A stretch of DNA of 64,000 nucleotides from Tychonema sp. LEGE 06208 (GCF_015207505.1 NZ_JADEWT010000001.1:106130-170129); one strand, 5' to 3'; positions 15,919 through 24,816 are shown, counted from the first letter of the stretch. Made by a program: numbers and translations. The notes: generated by a model not told the origin, from the letters alone.

Positions 15919-17157
15919 TTAGGGCTCGCTAACATCTAAACCCAGCCGTTCCCCAACATTAATATAAACGGGAGTGCTACTTTCAAAAAGAGAAGGTCTA
16001 GCCTTCTGATTCCCCAGCCACACAAAGAAACTGCTGAGTGCTGGAGCCGGATCTTGATCGCGGCGCAGCGTGTAGATCAAACCTTCGCAGGGCCCGTTAA
16101 CGCGGCTGCTGGTGCAAATCACTTTCTGATTGTTGACAGTGCCTACAGTGACATAATTTAGCTGTTTGTTGCGGCTGTAATTTTCTAGGCGCTGAGTGAC
16201 TTGTTTGCAGCGAGTCAGAGGATCGTAGCCAGAATCCGAAAAGAAATTAGAATTCCAGCGAATCCAAGGCTCCCTAAACCCTTGCGGATTTTGATAAACA
16301 GTCATCGGTTCGCCGGTGGAGGTATCGCAGACAAAGCCTCCTGGCCCCAGATTCGATTGAGTTTGGCTGTAGCCGCGCTGGATCGAAATATTGCTGAGAA
16401 TATCAAACCCGTTAGGTTTAGCTTGCGATCGCAACGACATCAAAGAATCGATCGGGATTGCTGCATTTAACCCTGTTTTAATTTCCTCAATTTGACCGTT
16501 CCACTGGCCGATCACCGTACCAACAGTATCACCCTGACCGTGAATTCCCACAACAGTGCCATCAGCATCAAATACAGGCCCGCCGCTCATGCCGCGCCTG
16601 GTGACAGCTTGATATCGCAGTCCGTATCCCGATGATGCGCGATCGAGACGAGAAGAAACAATACCTGCTGTAAATTCGAGTTTTCTTTCATACCAAGAAG
16701 CGATGGGCAGTGGATAGCCAGCAACGTAAATAGTAGAACCGACTACAGCACGTTTTGATTCGCCAATTGGCGCTACTGGATAATTTTCTCTGCTGTAAAA
16801 CTGGATCAGAGCTAAGTCTATATCGCGGTCGTTTTTCGGCAGCCGCTGTATTCTGATTGCTCTATAATTTTTTTCTAAATGAGTGCGAATGCTGTATTCT
16901 TGGGCGAGGCTGGCAACAACGTGATTCGCCGTCAGAACCGTATAAATATTGCCTTGTTTTGCAATAATTACTCCCGAACCGCTAGTAGCAAAACCCAGCG
17001 TATTGTTAACTTCGACGGTGCTCAACGTTGCTACCTGGGCAATTTCTTCCGCTGTTTTGGCACAAGCAGCATATTGTTGGCCGACAATTGCTGTCGCCGT
17101 TATTGCACCGGTCAAGATGATTGTCAGCACCCCGAACCGCGAACCCCACAAATTCAT
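15919..17157 (-). CDS. Secreted trypsin-like serine protease fused to a COP23 domain
   Basis: A 412-residue protein when started at ATG 17157, which has GGGGAG nine bases upstream; an open frame extends 20 codons further but lacks such a site. Residues 1-33 form a signal peptide or anchor (VLTIILTGAITATAIVG). A chymotrypsin/S1C-type protease domain follows with His79 (LTANHVV), Asp114 (RDIDLALIQF) and Ser191 (RRGMSGGPVFD), so the triad is complete. The C-terminal 130 residues are a COP23 domain (GFVCDTSTGEPMTVYQ, EPWIRWNSNFF, TRCKQVTQRLENY, VICTS, GLIYTLR) with paired cysteines. COP23 is a circadian-oscillating cyanobacterial protein of unknown role. The gene lies downstream of a COP23-only gene and a small uncertain frame whose stop is four bases before this start. 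Confidence 0.88.
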   Translation of the reverse strand: MNLWGSRFGVLTIILTGAITATAIVGQQYAACAKTAEEIAQVATLSTVEVNNTLGFATSGSGVIIAKQGNIYTVLTANHVVASLAQEYSIRTHLEKNYRAIRIQRLPKNDRDIDLALIQFYSRENYPVAPIGESKRAVVGSTIYVAGYPLPIASWYERKLEFTAGIVSSRLDRASSGYGLRYQAVTRRGMSGGPVFDADGTVVGIHGQGDTVGTVIGQWNGQIEEIKTGLNAAIPIDSLMSLRSQAKPNGFDILSNISIQRGYSQTQSNLGPGGFVCDTSTGEPMTVYQNPQGFREPWIRWNSNFFSDSGYDPLTRCKQVTQRLENYSRNKQLNYVTVGTVNNQKVICTSSRVNGPCEGLIYTLRRDQDPAPALSSFFVWLGNQKARPSLFESSTPVYINVGERLGLDVSEP

Positions 17158-17159
17158 CG

Positions 17160-17366
17160 CTAACTCCCCAGACATGACGAGACGAACTGCAAATATATAC
17201 CGATCGGAATTCCCCAACTGGATTTAACCATTTTTTCCAATAATTCTCGCGTCGGCGCGCTTCCATCTTCAAAAGTATAGACCTCAAAACCGGGATGTCG
17301 ATCGCTGCCCCGATCGTTAATTGCCACCAAGAAACTTTTGCCATTAAAAATCCGGCGGCGGTTCAT
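17160..17366 (-). CDS. Possible small hypothetical protein upstream of the protease
   Basis: An open frame of about 68 codons from the ATG at 17366 (MNRRRIFNGKSFLVAIND), containing HPGFEVYTFEDGSAPT and LLEKMVKSSWGIPIGIYL. Its composition looks protein-like, with hydrophobic and charged residues alternating as in a folded domain, and its TAG ends two bases before the protease ATG, which would allow coupling. A longer version starting at GTG 17462 is possible. No good ribosome-binding site is visible, and I do not recognise the family. Confidence 0.42.
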   Translation of the reverse strand: MNRRRIFNGKSFLVAINDRGSDRHPGFEVYTFEDGSAPTRELLEKMVKSSWGIPIGIYLQFVSSCLGS

Positions 17367-17640
17367 GGCAATTTTAACGTTATTTGTATACCGCAAGCTA
17401 TAGCCTTGACAAAAAGATTTTGGCAGCAGCAACTCTACAAAACCCCGCGCTACTGCCAACACCTCAGCACCAGCAGGGAATCAGGTGGCGGCGACTGTCC
17501 CACCGCAGGGCCTAGGAACTGCTGTCGTTCGATCTGTTAACCGCAGATTTCAAGCGTACAAACACCGATCGACACAGATGCATTCAATCTTGAAAATTGC
17601 CCAACCATTAAGCAAGGCTGGAGGATGGCGAAAAAATCGG

Positions 17641-18174
17641 CTATTGCGCCCCATCATCCGTGCTTTCCCCTAGTTTTTGCCTCACGTCAATGTAAGGAAT
17701 GTTACGGGCTTCATCAAAAGACGGCATCCCGACATATCCTTGACGCCAAGCTAACAAATTATATAAAGAGCCGATCGGGTCTTGGCCTGGTCTGAGAGTA
17801 TAAATCAAATTTTGACACAAACCGTTGACTTGATTCGCCGTGCAGATGACGTTTTGGCCGTTCATCCGGCCTGCTGTAATGTACTTGAGCACCCGGTTGC
17901 GGCGATAGGTTTCGAGGCGCTGGCTGACTAATTGGCACCGAGTTTGTGGATTGTAGCCAGAACCGGAAAAATAATCTGAATTCCACTCAATCCAAGGCTC
18001 TACCGCACCTTGAGAGTTTTGGTACACCGTCACCGGTGCGCCCCTGACGGTACTGCACGAAAATCCCTTTTCCGTGGGTGAACTCCAGCCGTAACTAGGC
18101 TCAAAAGGCACTGTCAGGCTGCTGAGGGCGATCGCGCTTGTCGCCAAAACCTTCGTCAATAATTGCTGTTTCAT
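17641..18174 (-). CDS. COP23 domain protein, secreted
   Basis: A 177-residue protein starting at MKQQLLTKVLATSAIALSS, a typical signal peptide of about 25 residues. The rest is one COP23 domain: GFSCSTVRGAPVTVYQN, EPWIEWNSDYFSGSGYNP, TRCQLVSQRLETY, VICTANQVNG and LIYTLRPGQDP. Conserved cysteines probably form disulphides outside the cytoplasm. It is the closest relative in the window of the C-terminal domain of the protease at 15919-17157, from which it may have been fused or split. COP23 proteins oscillate daily in some cyanobacteria; their function is unknown. Confidence 0.88.
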   Translation of the reverse strand: MKQQLLTKVLATSAIALSSLTVPFEPSYGWSSPTEKGFSCSTVRGAPVTVYQNSQGAVEPWIEWNSDYFSGSGYNPQTRCQLVSQRLETYRRNRVLKYITAGRMNGQNVICTANQVNGLCQNLIYTLRPGQDPIGSLYNLLAWRQGYVGMPSFDEARNIPYIDVRQKLGESTDDGAQ

Positions 18175-18971
18175 GATGATGTTCTCACTATTTTTGATGG
18201 AATTCGGTAGAAAAATCACCAAATGTTGCGATCGCACCCTGAATGCGCCAGAGGCTGGCTGCTAAATTATGTTGTTCGCGACTTGCACGTTTGCTGGTGC
18301 CAAATCCGGCTGAAATACCCGCTTTATTTCTTAGTCCGTCTCGGCGGAGGAAAGCTTGTACAGTCGAGGTTTCAACCGCCGACTCATCAGGGATTTTTAA
18401 TGTGGATTTTGTTCTGTAACTGCACCGAAAGCCCAGTTATGCCACTCCGCAGCCCTCGTAAAATGCGCGCAACCGTCGAAAATATGTCCTCATTACTACT
18501 AATCAAGGTCAAGGTTTCGCCAACCGGAAAAAAGCTATTTAAATCAGACGGAATAAAGCGATTTGCAACGCTACATCACACCGCCGATCGGTTATTCGAT
18601 CTGACTGGCAGTCTAGCGTTACGAGCTCGCATCTGATGAGATCCCGACCCTGCAGCAGCGTTGCACGCATCAAGTGCCTTACCCGTTTACGTGAAACCAC
18701 AATAAAATTAAGGTATTAATCAGAACTCTTAACTTGTTTTCATCTACGTATATCTTTGGCACTGATTCACAAATTCTCTGAAATTATCTAATCTAGAGTG
18801 TGCTTATCTGCTTTTCATCTGCGGTTTATGTATCGATCCGGAACTTATCCAAGACATCTCGTATTGCGGATGCCGGGAAATACTCATAAGTGAGTGTAAT
18901 CAGGAAGTAAGTGCTTTCTACCAGAAAAATTCACCCTCCACGCACAGACGTGGAGTTGAGTATTAAAAACT
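18175..18971. other. 797-bp intergenic region
   Basis: No supported gene. It holds an inverted copy of the GACGGCGGTTGAAACC repeat (18322-18383). At about 18771-18850 there is a stretch ATTCACAAATTCTCTGAAAT followed by ATCTGCTTTTCATCTGCGGT that recurs in similar form at 51117-51190. Confidence 0.5.
18322..18383 (-). repeat. Dispersed cyanobacterial repeat, copy 2
   Basis: Read on the minus strand it begins GAGTCGGCGGTTGAAACC and ends GGACTAAGAAATAAAG, matching the unit at 6591-6655 at both ends with a diverged middle. Confidence 0.7.
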
Positions 18972-19577
18972 ATGAACAGTATCTGCAAACAGTTAGGGTA
19001 TTTAGCCACTGGATTTATTTTGATGGGCGTTAGCAGTTGTTCCAGCTACGATCCAGCGAACTTAACCGCAAACCAGAGCCAATCGCCAAGGGGTGCCAGT
19101 CAATTCGGAGACATACAGCTAACGGGAAATCGAGTTGAGGAGCGATCGGCTCAAACAGCTGGGCCTTCTAACTTTATTTCTCCTGTTTTAGCCAGTGGAG
19201 TAGCATCAGAAAATACTGTCACCGTTAAAGTTTATAAGGTAAACAATCTCTGTCAAACTCTGAACCCGGAAACAGTAACAGGCACCGACAATCAGTTAAT
19301 GTCATCCGTCATTAATGAAGTGTTAAAACAGCAGATTTTCGATAGTCTTGGTTTGGTTGGCTATCGGCTAACGATCGATCGCGACCTCGGAATAGCGACC
19401 CTCGATCTGCGGGCCTTCGGGAATTCCCGGCAGAAATTGCAAAATCTGTCGAGCTGTCAAATGCTAGGTTTGTTTGGAGGCGTGCGCCAAACTTTAACCA
19501 GTTATGCTCCTTGGCAAATCAAAACAGTGCGTTTTACAGAACTGGGACAGGACATTGTAAGCACCGTTCGAGAATAA
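18972..19577 (+). CDS. Putative lipoprotein with a GerMN-like domain
   Basis: A 201-residue protein. The N-terminus has a lipoprotein signal (LGYLATGFILMGVSSC) with Cys23 as the likely lipidated residue. A low-complexity linker reaches to about 75. The rest (VTVKVYKVNNLCQTLNPETV, VINEVLKQQIFDSLGLV, APWQIKTVRFTELGQ) resembles the alternating beta/alpha pattern of GerMN-type domains used in cell-envelope lipoproteins. That domain call is tentative. It probably sits in a membrane facing the periplasm. No clear partner gene adjoins it. Confidence 0.68.
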   Translation: MNSICKQLGYLATGFILMGVSSCSSYDPANLTANQSQSPRGASQFGDIQLTGNRVEERSAQTAGPSNFISPVLASGVASENTVTVKVYKVNNLCQTLNPETVTGTDNQLMSSVINEVLKQQIFDSLGLVGYRLTIDRDLGIATLDLRAFGNSRQKLQNLSSCQMLGLFGGVRQTLTSYAPWQIKTVRFTELGQDIVSTVRE

Positions 19578-19670
19578 CCTCTTAAAATTATTGCAGAGGG
19601 TATAACCCGGTTTCTGCAGCAGTCCTATTTATGTTCTCCAAGTTCTTTAACAAGCACTACCACAATTTCT

Positions 19671-21047
19671 ATGACCTTACCTGACGGCCCCAACAACCCC
19701 CGCTTCGTGCAGCTAATTCAATGGATAGCCGATCCGCTGACATACATGGATGTCAGCGCCAAAAAGTACGGGGAGATTTTCACGACGCGGTGGGGGAACC
19801 TCAAACCATTCGTGATGATCCACAACCCGCAAGCGATCCAGGAAATGCTCAACAGCAAAGCGCTTGAGGCTCCAGGCGATATCAACGGTATTCTCAAACC
19901 CTTGCTAGGAGAACAATCGATGATTGTGATCTCTGGAGAAAAGCACAAACGCCAGCGCCAATTATTGATGCCGCCGTTTCACGGCGAACGGATGCGTAAT
20001 TACGGTCAACAAATTTGCGATATTACTCAAGATGTTGCTAGCAAGTTGAGGGTCGATCGACCTTTTGTGGCCCGCACCGCCATGCAAGAAATCACCATGC
20101 GGGTAATTTTGCAAGTAGTCTTCGGACTGGATGAAGGGCCGCGGTTGCAGCAACTGTCCCCGCTGCTGGCTTCAATTATCGATACAACAGGCTCTCCGCT
20201 GCGATCGAGTATGCTATTTCTGTCTTGGATGCAGCAAGATTGGGGCGCTTGGAGTCCTTGGGGACGGATGAAGCAGCAGCAGCGGAAAATTCAGGAACTG
20301 ATGGACGCGGAAATTGCCGAACGCAGACAGCAAGCAGACAGCAACCGCACCGACATTCTCAGCTTAATGATGGCCGCCCGCGACGAAAACGGCGAACCGA
20401 TGACCAATGAAGAATTGCGCGACGAGTTGATGACGCTGCTGTTTGCAGGCCACGAAACCACAGCAACGGCCTTAGCTTGGGCATTTTACTGGATTCACAG
20501 TTTGCCCTCAGTGCGCCAGAACTTGCTGCAAGAATTGGACAGTTTGGGCGAAAATCCAGACCCGATGGAGATTTCCCGCTTGCCGTACCTGAGTGCGGTT
20601 TGTCAAGAGACACTCAGAATTTATCCCGTGGGAATGCTGACGTTTCCGCGAGTGGTGCGAGAGCCCGTGGAACTGATGGGACATCAACTCGAACCGGGTA
20701 CGGTGGTTTTCGGCTCAATTTATTTAACCCACAGGCGCGAGGATTTGTATCCAGAACCGCTGCAATTGAAGCCGGAACGGTTTTTGGAGAGGCAATTCTC
20801 GCCTTACGAGTATTTGCCCTTTGGAGGTGGCAGCCGCCGCTGTATCGGCTTGGCGCTGGCGCAGTTGGAGATGAAACTGGTGCTGGCAACCATTTTGCGG
20901 GATTTCAACTTAGTATTGGCTGAGAAAAAGCCGGTACAGGCCAAACGCCGAGGGGTGACTTTAGGGCCGGCCGGTGGCGTGCGGATGGCTCTGCTGGGGC
21001 GGCGGATGCGGCAGTCAAAGCCTGAACCTGTGGTTAGTGGGGTTTGA
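19671..21047 (+). CDS. Cytochrome P450 (CYP110-like)
   Basis: A 458-residue P450. The I-helix motif AGHETTA starts at residue 259, ETLRIYP is in the K helix, and PERFLER is followed by the heme-binding loop FGGGSRRCIG near 384 with the axial Cys391. The N-terminus lacks a membrane anchor, so it is a soluble bacterial type. It resembles the CYP110 group of filamentous cyanobacteria, whose members oxidise fatty acids or terpenes; the substrate here is unknown. No redox partner or terpene synthase gene is adjacent. The ATG at 19671 follows a repeat-rich leader with no strong ribosome-binding site. Confidence 0.93.
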   Translation: MTLPDGPNNPRFVQLIQWIADPLTYMDVSAKKYGEIFTTRWGNLKPFVMIHNPQAIQEMLNSKALEAPGDINGILKPLLGEQSMIVISGEKHKRQRQLLMPPFHGERMRNYGQQICDITQDVASKLRVDRPFVARTAMQEITMRVILQVVFGLDEGPRLQQLSPLLASIIDTTGSPLRSSMLFLSWMQQDWGAWSPWGRMKQQQRKIQELMDAEIAERRQQADSNRTDILSLMMAARDENGEPMTNEELRDELMTLLFAGHETTATALAWAFYWIHSLPSVRQNLLQELDSLGENPDPMEISRLPYLSAVCQETLRIYPVGMLTFPRVVREPVELMGHQLEPGTVVFGSIYLTHRREDLYPEPLQLKPERFLERQFSPYEYLPFGGGSRRCIGLALAQLEMKLVLATILRDFNLVLAEKKPVQAKRRGVTLGPAGGVRMALLGRRMRQSKPEPVVSGV

Positions 21048-21250
21048 TGTTGTAGCTGCAAAGAATTAGGGAAGAATGGGCGATACCTTCGGCCTGCTTC
21101 GCTTACGACCGGCAAGCGCCCATTTTTTGTAGCACCCGCTACATAAAAACCGCTAGAATCCTTAACCTGTAACCATCACCCGCTCTCAAGTTTCAAATTT
21201 TAAGTCTAAAATGGTATGAACCTTGCAAACATACGTTAAAAGCAAAAGTG

Positions 21251-21383
21251 GGTGATTGCAATAGCCCTCTTGATATCTCGAAAGCTTCCCTGCCATACTT
21301 TAAAAACATATGCATACCCTGTTATTCAGCAAGGTCGGAAGCGTGTTGGCATTGCCTGCAATCTTCCGACCTCTTTATTTTTT
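21251..21383 (+). ncRNA. Candidate small RNA, copy 1 (with intrinsic terminator)
   Basis: The unit ends in a strong hairpin: GGTCGGAAG (21333-21341) pairs with CTTCCGACC (21363-21371), with a smaller inner GGC-ATT-GCC hairpin, followed by TCTTTATTTTTT. The upstream 80 bases are well conserved between the two copies and have no convincing start codon. The 5' end is a guess. An independent small transcript is inferred. Confidence 0.42.
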
Positions 21384-21531
21384 GGGCTACTTTAGACCTT
21401 GGGCTTTCTGATGCAGAAGGCAAGGCAAAAGTATAAATTCTCCCTATCTTCTCACCTCCCCTCTCTTCAATTAGAGTGGTTTCTCCTTAAATTGAAAAAG
21501 CATCCGCCACCAAGTTTAATAAATTTCTGTG

Positions 21532-21665
21532 GGTGATTGCAATAGTCCTCTTGATATCTAGAAGGCTTCCCCGCCATACTTTAGAAACATATGCATACCC
21601 TGTTATTTAGCAAAGGTCGGAAGCGTGTTGGCATTGCCTGCAATCTTCCGGCTTCTTTATTTTTT
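21532..21665 (+). ncRNA. Candidate small RNA, copy 2 (with intrinsic terminator)
   Basis: Second copy of the same unit. The hairpin is GGTCGGAAG with CTTCCGGCT. The two changed bases both keep pairing as G-U pairs, so the stem is preserved although the sequence has changed. The same T-rich tail follows. Confidence 0.42.
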
Positions 21666-21854
21666 GGGATTTGAAGACTTGCGGCTAGAGATGCAGAAAG
21701 CAAGACAAAAGTAGACATTCTCCCCTCTCCCCATCTGCCCCTCTCCGCAATTAGGCAGGTTCTGCCTGCAATTGAAATAGAATCGGGCAGCAAGTTTAAG
21801 GAATTACTAAGGAATAGTTAATAACTTGTTAAACGCTCTTCTTCTGCCCCCTTT

Positions 21855-22142
21855 TCAATCTTCTGTTTTCAGGAATTCCGAAACCGAGACCGACTTGGGG
21901 AGGCTCTCGACATCTTTAATTTCGCTTTCGTGGGCAAAGAATTCGACTTCTTTGTCGTCAATCTCGATCTGATAGCTAGCGGTAGCAGTTACAATCCGCC
22001 GCTTTTTTTTATCTTCTATTAAAACCCAACACACGACAGGTCTTACCCACCTCTCAACGTGCTGGCTTTGCTTGGTACTTCCAAAGGCATACCAGCCTTT
22101 AGCTTCAATAATTTGCAGGACTTTAAAATCGTTACTTGCCAT
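21855..22142 (-). CDS. Hypothetical protein, 95 residues
   Basis: A small protein (MASNDFKVLQIIEAKGW...) with balanced composition, including VRPVVCWVLIED and IVTATASYQIEIDDKEVEF, which suggests a beta-rich cytoplasmic fold. I do not recognise the family. It stands alone, and the nearest genes are on the other strand or far away. GAG about nine bases before the ATG is a weak ribosome-binding site. Confidence 0.52.
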   Translation of the reverse strand: MASNDFKVLQIIEAKGWYAFGSTKQSQHVERWVRPVVCWVLIEDKKKRRIVTATASYQIEIDDKEVEFFAHESEIKDVESLPKSVSVSEFLKTED

Positions 22143-22254
22143 AAATATCTCGATCGCGTTAATTTCACTATTATTCTTAGATAGAACGGCACGCTGGCTA
22201 AGCAGGACAAAGCTTGGGGAATTATCATCTGGGCTGGAAAACCAGATATTTGGT

Positions 22255-22308
22255 CTAAATTTAGCGATTTTCTAGGGCATGGTCTGCCCTGTATCCCGCT
22301 AAATTTAG
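22255..22308. repeat. Nested inverted repeat (cruciform-like)
   Basis: CTAAATTTAGCG (22255-22266) and its exact reverse complement CGCTAAATTTAG (22297-22308) enclose a second hairpin, AGGGCA with TGCCCT (22274-22290). It lies between divergent genes. Confidence 0.75.
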
Positions 22309-22639
22309 TGCGATGTTTTTGTACTCTCCTACAATTACGGTCAAGTATTTATGCTGGATACTCAAAAAATAGTTTTGCAGTAGCCTCAAAAGCAGCCAAC
22401 TAGACATGAGTTAAGTGCATTTAAGTGGATGCTAACTGCTTCTAACGCCTGGTTGTTGAGAGCGATCGGCATACAAGACTGTTCAAAATTTCTGTTGCAA
22501 TCCACAGTCATGTTTGCCCGATCGGGTAAAACGTAACTAGAGATTGCTGTTTTCAATTCTAGGCCTCGGCGTGCCTAATTCCACATTAATTGTATGGTTT
22601 AGTTGATAATTGCCAAACTGTCGATCGCACAAAACAGCC

Positions 22640-22900
22640 GTGTCTAATTCTTCGATTACCGTCACCGTTAAACTGTTCGCCGCCTTCGGTGAAGCCTACG
22701 GCGTTTCCTTCGTTACTGTAGAACTCCCTCCCGAAACTCCAGTGTCTCAAGTGCTCGAAAACTCGATCGCCCAATATCCTCAATTAGAAGAGTGGCGCGA
22801 TCGCACCCGCTTCGGCGTCAACCTAGAATTCGTCTCTCCCGACACCATCCTCCAAGACGGCGACGAAGTTGTACTCATCCCCCCCGTCAGCGGTGGATAA
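22640..22900 (+). CDS. MoaD/ThiS-family ubiquitin-like sulfur carrier (upstream of thrC)
   Basis: An 86-residue protein with a GTG start at 22640. It has the beta-grasp pattern ITVTVKLFAAFGEAYG, VTVELPPETPVSQVL and DGDEVVLIPPVSGG, ending in the Gly-Gly tail that is adenylated and thiocarboxylated in this family. By family it could serve molybdopterin synthesis or donate sulfur to an amino-acid enzyme. It lies about 620 bases upstream of threonine synthase, which is followed by a second such carrier. No other molybdopterin gene is in the window. Confidence 0.8.
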   Translation: MSNSSITVTVKLFAAFGEAYGVSFVTVELPPETPVSQVLENSIAQYPQLEEWRDRTRFGVNLEFVSPDTILQDGDEVVLIPPVSGG

Positions 22901-22950
22901 TACGATTTTGGATTTTGGATTGAAGAATTGGGAAAGCCCGCGCGGTTACT

Positions 22951-23197
22951 GCGGTGAATTCAGAAACCGGGTTTCTGGCGATATTTCTCGTGACTCAACC
23001 CAAAATCTCCTAGAAACCGGGTTTCTCGCCCCTGCGGTGAATTCAGAAACCGGGTTTCTGGCGATATTCTCGTGACTCAACCCAAAATCTCCTAGAAACC
23101 CGGTTTCTCGCCCGCGCGGTGAATTCAGAAACCGGGTTTCTGGCGATATTTCTCGTGACTCAACCCAAAATCTCGTAGAAACCCAATTTCTGGGCCC
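22951..23197. repeat. Three tandem copies of an 82-83-bp palindrome pair
   Basis: Units start with GCGGTGAATTCAGAAACC at 22951, 23034 and 23116. Each holds two palindromes of the form AGAAACCGGGTTTCT separated by TGGCGATATTTCTCGTGACT and CAACCCAAAATCTC. The third copy has a decayed second palindrome. Single copies of the same design occur elsewhere in the window. Confidence 0.92.
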
Positions 23198-23421
23198 CGC
23201 GCCTCAACCCTGTAGTTTGTAGTTTTGAGTCACCAAGCAAAAAAAACTTTATAAAGTTTTGAAATTAGTTTTGCAGCCAAATCATTCTTGAGTTCGGTTA
23301 AACAAGAGATTTTCCCTCTGAACCAACACTATTCTGCAGAGCCTAGAAACTTCTCTGAGAAAGAGATTGAGGACTATCCAACCACCTGCTGTTTCGGACA
23401 AAACACTGCTGCAGAATTAAT

Positions 23422-23440
23422 CCCGACAAAAAAAGTCGGG
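23422..23440 (+). promoter_or_regulatory. Hairpin in the thrC leader region
   Basis: CCCGAC (23422-23427) and GTCGGG (23435-23440) flank an A7 loop, about 78 bases before the thrC ATG. It could be a terminator of an upstream transcript read on the minus strand (T7 in the loop does not support this) or a leader structure. Confidence 0.35.
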
Positions 23441-23517
23441 TATGGTTGACGGGGTAGATCCACCGTGTTAATCTGTCCTAAGAATTAGAAAACATCGCAA
23501 AACTAGAGAGTTGAGCT

Positions 23518-24816
23518 ATGACCCAAGCAACCAGAACCCAATCCACAGCAGCAACCTTCACAGCCCTCAAATGTAAAGAATGCGGCGAAGAGTACGAACT
23601 CCAAGCCAAGCACGTCTGCGATTGCTGTTTTGGCCCGCTTGAGGTCAAGTACGACTACGAAGCAATCCGCCGCCGCGTCACTCGCCAAACTATCCAAGCA
23701 GGCCCCAACTCGATCTGGCGCTACCGCGAATTTTTACCCGTCGCTACAGAGAACGTCATCGATGTCGGCACCGGCATGACTCCTTTAGTAAAATCCCACC
23801 GCTTGGCCCGCCGCCTCGGTCTAAAAAATCTTTATATTAAAAACGATGCCGTCAATATGCCCACTCTCAGCTTTAAGGACAGAGTGGTGTCAGTCGCCCT
23901 CAGCAGAGCGAGAGAATTGGGTTTCACAACGGTATCCTGTGCCAGCACTGGTAACTTAGCTAACTCCACCGCTGCGATCGCCGCCCACGCCGGCCTCGAT
24001 TGCGTAGTTTTCATCCCCTCCGACTTAGAAGCAGGCAAAGTCCTCGGCACTCTGATTTACAATCCAACTGTAATGGCAGTTCACGGCAACTACGACCAAG
24101 TTAACCGCCTGTGCTGCGAAGTCGCCAATACACACGGCTGGGGATTTGTCAACATTAACTTGCGTCCCTACTACTCCGAAGGCTCGAAAACCCTCGGCTA
24201 CGAAGTTGCCGAACAGCTAGGCTGGCAGTTGCCCGACCACATCGTCGCCCCCCTCGCTTCCGGCTCTTTGTTCACAAAAATCTACAAAGGCTTTAATGAA
24301 TTCATCGAAGTCGGTTTGGTTGATGAGAAGAAAGTTCGGTTCAGCGGCGCTCAAGCTGACGGGTGTTCGCCGATCGCCCAAGCATACCGCGAAGGCCGCG
24401 ATTTTGTAACGCCAGTCAAACCGAATACTATTGCTAAGTCGATCGCGATCGGCAATCCAGCAGACGGTATGTACGCCTTGGAAATCGCCCGCAAAACTAA
24501 CGGGAACATCGAATCCGTCAGCGACACCGAAATCATCGAAGGCATGAAACTGCTAGCCGAAACCGAAGGCATATTCACCGAAACCGCTGGCGGCACGACG
24601 ATCGCAGTCTTGAAGAAACTTGTAGAAGCAGGTAAAATCAACCCCGACGAAACCACCGTCGCCTACATCACCGGCAACGGTTTGAAGACTCAGGAAGCCG
24701 TCCAAGGTTACATCGGCGAACCCATCACCCTCGAACCGAAATTAGAAGCCTTCGAGCGCGCCCTAGAACGCGCCCGCACGCTCGAACGCTTAGAATGGCA
24801 GCAAGTTTCGGTTTAA
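23518..24816 (+). CDS. thrC: Threonine synthase (PLP-dependent)
   Basis: A 432-residue enzyme that converts O-phosphohomoserine to threonine. The N-terminus carries a zinc-ribbon-like CxxC pair (Cys19/Cys22 and Cys34/Cys37). The PLP lysine is Lys120 in TLSFKDR. The phosphate-binding and substrate motifs CASTGNLANS and AGGTTIAVL are present. The size and zinc ribbon fit the cyanobacterial/plant-like class. Neighbours on both sides are Gly-Gly-ending sulfur carriers (22640 and 25057), an arrangement that recalls PLP enzymes taking sulfur from a carrier protein, so an extra or different reaction deserves consideration. The ATG is preceded by GAGAGTTGAG, a moderate ribosome-binding site. Confidence 0.92.
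   Translation: MTQATRTQSTAATFTALKCKECGEEYELQAKHVCDCCFGPLEVKYDYEAIRRRVTRQTIQAGPNSIWRYREFLPVATENVIDVGTGMTPLVKSHRLARRLGLKNLYIKNDAVNMPTLSFKDRVVSVALSRARELGFTTVSCASTGNLANSTAAIAAHAGLDCVVFIPSDLEAGKVLGTLIYNPTVMAVHGNYDQVNRLCCEVANTHGWGFVNINLRPYYSEGSKTLGYEVAEQLGWQLPDHIVAPLASGSLFTKIYKGFNEFIEVGLVDEKKVRFSGAQADGCSPIAQAYREGRDFVTPVKPNTIAKSIAIGNPADGMYALEIARKTNGNIESVSDTEIIEGMKLLAETEGIFTETAGGTTIAVLKKLVEAGKINPDETTVAYITGNGLKTQEAVQGYIGEPITLEPKLEAFERALERARTLERLEWQQVSV

Larger units (their letters stand above)
21248..21806. repeat. Tandem duplication of a 281-bp unit
   Basis: Two direct copies (about 21248-21528 and 21529-21806) share GGTGATTGCAATAG, CCTCTTGATATCT, AACATATGCATACCCTGTTA, a hairpin followed by a T-run, and CAAGTTTAA at the end. 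The offset between matching positions is 280-281. Neither copy encodes a convincing protein. Confidence 0.88.

Noticed and set aside
18223..18636. 137-codon plus-strand frame
   Set aside because: It crosses a dispersed repeat, starts without an RBS and has no recognisable domain; treated as intergenic.
22951..23197. Possible CRISPR array (regularly spaced repeats)
   Set aside because: The spacers are also repeated, and the units are palindrome pairs of 82-83 bases; no cas gene is in the window.
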